From Hyphomicrobiales bacterium (GTDB lineage Bacteria; Pseudomonadota; Alphaproteobacteria; Rhizobiales; S144-35), in assembly GCA_015494185.1 (NCBI GenBank), contig WGBT01000170.1:1-9068 (forward strand): a stretch of DNA of 9,068 nt. The letters are read 5' to 3'. The stretch's first letter is position 1. Every line of letters starts with the position of its first letter. Shown in pieces: positions 6,633 through 9,068 of this stretch. A model generated the notes under the pieces. The model did not search any database, was not told where the DNA came from, and saw only the letters and a program-made list of their open reading frames with translations. Both the position numbers and the translations under genes were made by a program.

Positions 6633-7064
6633 TTATTCGGCGATTTCCTTGAGCTCATAGCTGTGGGTGATTTCGGCGGTTTTCCCGAGCATGATTTGCG
6701 CCGAACACAGTTTTCGGGCTGACAAATCAATGGCCCGTTTGAGGGCGGCTTCATTGACGTTCCGGCCTTCCACGATATAGTGGATGTGGATTTTTGAGAA
6801 GATTTTGGGCGGGTGATCGGTGCGTTCGGCAGTGATCTCGGTGCGGCAAGCGGTCAATTCGGCCCGGGATTTTTTCATGATGTGAACGATATCGAAAGAG
6901 GTGCAGCCGCCAAGCGACAACAGCATCAGCTCCATCGGACGCACGCCCTTGTCCTGACCGCCGAATTCTGGCGGGCCATCGATGACGATCTTGTGGCCGC
7001 TGCCGGGTGTGCCGACAAAACTGACACCTTCCTGCCAGTCAATGGTGCTTTTCATCGTTGCCAT
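6633..7064 (-). CDS. OsmC family protein (YhfA-like)
   Basis: This is a small cytoplasmic protein (143 residues) of the OsmC/Ohr superfamily. Characterised members reduce organic hydroperoxides with a cysteine pair; the YhfA branch is not biochemically defined. The family-typical block GVRPMELMLLSLGGCTSFD lies at 40-58 with C54, and the second conserved cysteine is C120 in KLCSAQIMLGKTAEI. E45 and the RP pair precede the first cysteine as expected. A third cysteine, C73, is not part of the usual pair. An AGGA ribosome binding site 8 bases upstream supports the ATG at 7064; a second ATG at residue 4 is possible. It lies 105 bases after secG on the same strand, probably with its own promoter. 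The large inverted repeat downstream may end its transcript. Family assignment is secure, but substrate is unknown. Confidence 0.9.
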   Translation of the reverse strand: MATMKSTIDWQEGVSFVGTPGSGHKIVIDGPPEFGGQDKGVRPMELMLLSLGGCTSFDIVHIMKKSRAELTACRTEITAERTDHPPKIFSKIHIHYIVEGRNVNEAALKRAIDLSARKLCSAQIMLGKTAEITHSYELKEIAE

Positions 7065-7169
7065 GGTGGGTATCCTGATTTGCTTTTGCGGTTGTTAGCC
7101 TTGTGAAAGCGGCGTCTTGCTCAAGAATTTGCCCGCTCCCTAATGGGGGAACCTTTCGGGCTTTCCCCG

Positions 7170-7499
7170 TCATTGTGATTTCGGGACGATGGGAACCACG
7201 GGCTTGTCGGCCGATGTTGGCGGGGTGACAGGCGCTGATTTTGCGGGCTTATCGAGAATGGAGGTGGAAGGTTGACGTTTTTGCTCGGCCAGAATGGTCA
7301 GCCCAATGCTGGTGGCGAAAAAGGCCACGGCCAAATAAGCCGTCAGCCGTGTCAAGGCGTTGGCCGCGCCACGGCCAGTCATCAATCCGCCCCCGCCGCC
7401 GCCAATGCCCAAGGCTCCACCTTCGGAACGCTGCACCAATACCACGGCAACCAAAGCGATTGCGATCAGGAGATGAATGACCAGTAAAACCGTTTCCAT
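7170..7499 (-). CDS. secG: Preprotein translocase subunit SecG
   Basis: SecG is the small inner-membrane subunit of the SecYEG channel and assists SecA-driven protein export. The 109-residue protein has two hydrophobic helices, residues 1-20 (METVLLVIHLLIAIALVAVV) and about 51-70 (LTAYLAVAFFATSIGLTIL). Between them is the diagnostic loop LVQRSEGGALGIGGGGGGLM. The C-terminal tail is Pro/Ser/Lys-rich, as in other alphaproteobacterial SecG proteins. I chose the ATG at 7499 because it starts directly at the first helix and a GAGGTGG ribosome binding site precedes it. The frame is open 16 codons further upstream (to 7547), but that extension is polar and unlike the family. It is divergent from rimI. 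A GC-rich stretch around 7131-7163 can form short hairpins and may hold its transcription end. The usual neighbours tpiA or pyrG are not seen here. Confidence 0.93.
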   Translation of the reverse strand: METVLLVIHLLIAIALVAVVLVQRSEGGALGIGGGGGGLMTGRGAANALTRLTAYLAVAFFATSIGLTILAEQKRQPSTSILDKPAKSAPVTPPTSADKPVVPIVPKSQ

Positions 7500-7689
7500 G
7501 AGCTCTTTTCCACCTCTTTGAAGCCACCTCTTTTGGGCGCCAGCCAATGATTGGCTAGCATTTCAATTTAGCGTTCCTGATGGGCTGAAATCAAGCGGAA
7601 GTCAAGTCGGACGAGTCGCCGCTCACTTTATTGATATCGCTCTTTCCGGGCTATTGACAACTTCTGTTGGCCATGTCACCCCCTTGTTT

Positions 7690-8262
7690 ATGAGCGAGAG
7701 CAAGCGGCATGAGCCAACTGCATTTGAATTTCGCGCGGCCAGCCTTTTCGATGTGCCTGCGCTGGCCGAATTGGCCGCGGCGAGTTTCAAGGTGCCGTGG
7801 AGTGGTGAAATGATCGCAAGCAGCCTGGCAGCCAAGGGAAGCGCGGGGCTTTGCGCCATTTATAAGCCTTCGGTCGTTGAGGAGACAGCCACAAAGTCCC
7901 ACGGGGGGCAGGCTGGATCAGTGACCGGGGCCTTGAAAGGGGCGCTGATTGGCCGGGTGATGGCCGATGAAGCCGAGATTCTGTTTCTTGCGGTGGCGCC
8001 CGAATTTCGCCGCCGCAACCTTGGCCGCGAGCTTCTGCAAAGGCAACTCAGCCGGTTTGATGCGGCGCAGATCGGCAAAGTCTATCTGGAAGTGGCGCAG
8101 TCCAATGAGGCGGCCCGAAGACTTTATCAACAAAACGGCTTCGAGACGGTAGGCGTGCGGCCGAATTATTATAGTGCTGGGCGCGATGTGCCGGAAAATG
8201 CGTTGATCATGATGCGCCGTGGCCGGTTTGCAACTGGATCCGAACGTTCCAGTGACATATAA
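7690..8262 (+). CDS. rimI: Ribosomal protein S18 alanine N-acetyltransferase-like (GNAT)
   Basis: This GNAT-fold enzyme is predicted to transfer acetyl from acetyl-CoA to a protein N-terminus, ribosomal protein S18 in the RimI family. From the ATG at 7690 it is 190 residues. FKVPWSGEMIASSL (33-46) matches the RimI N-terminal FPWSE region. The acetyl-CoA loop is in VAPEFRRRNLGRELL (102-116), the LEVAQSNEAARRLYQQNGF block is at 133-151, and VRPNYY is at 156-161. Two oddities: about 25 polar residues (about 60-85) are inserted compared with E. coli RimI, and the pyrophosphate-loop motif ends RNLGRE where A or G is usual. A TTG at 7654 would add 12 residues; neither start has a clear ribosome binding site. 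The gene is 8 bases before the Fur-family gene, an order common in this class, but the tsaB gene that often precedes rimI is not upstream. Confidence 0.88.
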   Translation: MSESKRHEPTAFEFRAASLFDVPALAELAAASFKVPWSGEMIASSLAAKGSAGLCAIYKPSVVEETATKSHGGQAGSVTGALKGALIGRVMADEAEILFLAVAPEFRRRNLGRELLQRQLSRFDAAQIGKVYLEVAQSNEAARRLYQQNGFETVGVRPNYYSAGRDVPENALIMMRRGRFATGSERSSDI

Positions 8263-8270
8263 TTGGCACT

Positions 8271-8726
8271 ATGACAACGCGTGATCCCAAACCTTCCAGA
8301 ATTGAACAAATGTGCATCGAGCAGGGGATGCGCATGACCGAGCAACGCCGCGTCATTGCGCGCGTTCTGTCGGCGGCAGACGACCATCCTGATGTCGAGG
8401 AGGTCTATCGGCGCGCCGTCAAGATCGATAAACATATTTCGCTTTCCACCGTCTATCGCACGGTGCGGTTGTTTGAAGAGGCCGGGATTGTCGAGCGTCA
8501 TGATTTTCGTGATGGCCGGGCGCGTTATGAGGAGGTCGGCAAGGAACATCACGATCATCTGATCAATGTGCATAGCGGTGAGGTGATCGAATTTCGTAAC
8601 GATCAGATCGAAAAACTGCAGGAGCTTGTGGCTCGTGAGCTCGGCTTCAAATTGATTGATCACAGATTAGAGCTTTACGGGGTGCCGCTTGAGGAAACGA
8701 AGCCATCTGATTCCGAGGAGGAGTGA
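8271..8726 (+). CDS. fur: Fur family metal-responsive regulator (Fur/Mur)
   Basis: This is a dimeric, metal-sensing DNA-binding repressor of 151 residues. The N-terminal winged helix (about 10-85) includes MRMTEQRRVIARVL (20-33), and the recognition helix carries STVYRTVRLFEEAGI (59-73). The metal-binding region holds HHDH (93-96), H101, E108 and H131 as candidate ligands. The only cysteine is C15, so the CxxC structural zinc site of E. coli Fur is absent, as is usual for alphaproteobacterial Fur/Mur proteins. In several alphaproteobacteria such proteins respond to manganese (Mur) more than iron, so the symbol is tentative. The ATG at 8271 is 8 bases after the rimI stop codon, so the pair is probably cotranscribed and translation may be coupled. 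A guanine-rich G-quadruplex motif starts 11 bases after its stop codon. It does not resemble Irr or Zur closely by eye. Confidence 0.92.
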   Translation: MTTRDPKPSRIEQMCIEQGMRMTEQRRVIARVLSAADDHPDVEEVYRRAVKIDKHISLSTVYRTVRLFEEAGIVERHDFRDGRARYEEVGKEHHDHLINVHSGEVIEFRNDQIEKLQELVARELGFKLIDHRLELYGVPLEETKPSDSEEE

Positions 8727-8737
8727 AGCTTCAGCAA

Positions 8738-8767
8738 GGGACCGTTGGGAGGTTGGGAGAGAGGGGG
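8738..8767 (+). other. G-quadruplex motif 3' of fur
   Basis: Four G runs fit the canonical four-tract rule: GGG (8738-8740), GGG (8747-8749), GGG (8755-8757) and GGGGG (8763-8767), with loops of 6, 5 and 5 bases. They are on the coding strand, so the fur transcript would carry them in its 3' region. The motif is seen directly; folding and any effect on transcript end or stability are inferred. Confidence 0.5.
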
Positions 8768-8796
8768 CCGTTGTCAGAGGCCGAAAACAGGATAAC

Positions 8797-8822
8797 TTGA
8801 CGATATTTCTGTAATCTATAAT
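8797..8822 (+). promoter_or_regulatory. Promoter-like TTGACG / TATAAT pair
   Basis: A perfect -10 hexamer TATAAT (8817-8822) follows TTGACG (8797-8802), but the spacer is only 14 bases, shorter than the usual 16-18. No ORF follows within the window before the repeat, so it would drive either a gene past the window end or a small RNA including the inverted repeat at 8844-8909. Confidence is low because of the spacing. Confidence 0.3.
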
Positions 8823-8843
8823 ACCGGCGCTATTTGTCATCGA

Positions 8844-8909
8844 CCTTTCCATGCTTTCCGTATCCCTTTGAAGGGGGGGGAATAAATTGAAGGGAATACG
8901 AAAGAAAGG
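8844..8909. repeat. Imperfect inverted repeat enclosing a G8 tract
   Basis: CTTTCCGTATCCCTT (8854-8868) and AAGGGAATACGAAAG (8890-8904) are reverse complements apart from one shifted base on each side, and the pairing continues outward through CCTTTC (8844-8849) against GAAAGG (8904-8909). The loop contains G8 (8873-8880). Inside it, TTGAAGGG occurs twice in direct orientation (8868-8875 and 8887-8894), each time followed by further G and AATA, which looks like a small tandem duplication with an expanded G run. Confidence 0.45.
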
Positions 8910-9000
8910 CCGGGGCCGTTGGTATAATAATATATAAAGGCTGCCTCTGCTTCCATCAATTTCAACCAACGGTGAGCCAATGAGCCAACTTGTCCCTCAT

Positions 9001-9068
9001 CTTCTGGCCTGAACCTGTCCTTGCTTTCCATGGTGAGCGTTTTTGCATTTTCCCAAACTTTGTCAAGG
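9001..9068 (+). repeat. Second, truncated copy of the inverted-repeat arm
   Basis: These 68 bases align without gaps to 6271-6338 with 9 mismatches by my count. Four of the mismatches cluster at 9053-9058, inside the part that pairs in the first copy. The window stops just where the tip of the palindrome would begin, so only the left arm is visible. Its presence shows the element at 6289-6419 belongs to a repeated family; the remainder is expected beyond the window. Confidence 0.8.

Larger units (their letters stand above)
8727..9068. other. Noncoding region after fur, ending inside a repeat
   Basis: No gene is supported in these 342 bases. In order they hold a G-quadruplex motif (8738-8767), a promoter-like TTGACG/TATAAT pair with a short spacer (8797-8822), an imperfect inverted repeat around a G8 tract (8844-8909), an AT-rich patch with a second TATAAT (8923-8928), and a partial copy of the repeat arm (9001-9068). 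A ten-codon ORF at 8980 is not credible as a gene. Confidence 0.6.

Noticed and set aside
6535..6660. 41-codon plus-strand ORF overlapping the end of the osmC-like gene
   Set aside because: No ribosome binding site, no recognisable features, and the second half is antisense to the OsmC C-terminus.
7654..7659. TTGACA as a -35 element for rimI
   Set aside because: No -10-like hexamer lies 16-18 bases downstream, and the TTG also serves as a possible alternative start codon.
8980..9012. Ten-codon ORF MSQLVPHLLA after an AT-rich patch
   Set aside because: Too short, partly inside the repeat copy, and no clear ribosome binding site.
8837..9031. 64-codon minus-strand ORF starting in the second repeat copy
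   Set aside because: It begins inside the repeat and crosses the G8 tract; no support for coding.

Overview
The window looks like chromosomal DNA of an alphaproteobacterium, probably Hyphomicrobiales-like or near it. The evidence is a Porin_2-type outer-membrane porin, a Fur/Mur regulator without the CxxC zinc motif, a SecG of alphaproteobacterial type, the rimI-fur gene pair, and a proteobacterial-type phosphoribulokinase. The phosphoribulokinase implies a Calvin-cycle (autotrophic or mixotrophic) lifestyle, although no RuBisCO or other cbb gene is present here. Coding DNA is moderately GC-rich by eye; the first ~115 bases and parts of 8780-8940 are AT-rich.

Layout: 1-374 is noncoding. 375-1304 (+) is phosphoribulokinase, standing alone. 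1305-2024 is an unusually long noncoding stretch holding a strong nested inverted repeat (1695-1753). 2025-3434 (+) is the porin, followed by a good intrinsic terminator (3466-3498). On the minus strand, reading from 6163 down to 3520, lies a three-gene operon: an ABC ATPase, an FtsX/MacB-like permease and an exported DUF3299 protein. This is the gene set known from Zur-regulated, zinc-starvation operons of gammaproteobacteria, but the usual periplasmic DUF2796 partner is absent. 6164-6632 is noncoding and carries a long inverted repeat (6289-6419). Then come an OsmC/YhfA-like protein (6633-7064, minus) and SecG (7170-7499, minus). Divergently transcribed from these are rimI (7690-8262) and a Fur-family regulator (8271-8726). 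The last 342 bases are noncoding and end inside a second copy of the repeat arm seen at 6271-6338.

Most genes are familiar families doing carbon fixation, outer-membrane permeation, envelope ABC transport, thiol/peroxide defence, protein export, ribosomal protein N-acetylation and metal-responsive regulation. The most unusual content is noncoding. The 6289-6419 element can fold into a long stem capped by two adjacent GAA-loop minihairpins (a T-shaped tip), and its arm recurs at the window end, which points to a dispersed palindromic repeat family. The porin leader contains a 22-bp nested hairpin. The 3' side of fur contains a canonical G-quadruplex motif, a consensus -10 hexamer with no gene behind it, and a G8 tract inside a small tandem duplication. 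No CRISPR array, tRNA, rRNA, transposase or phage gene was seen.
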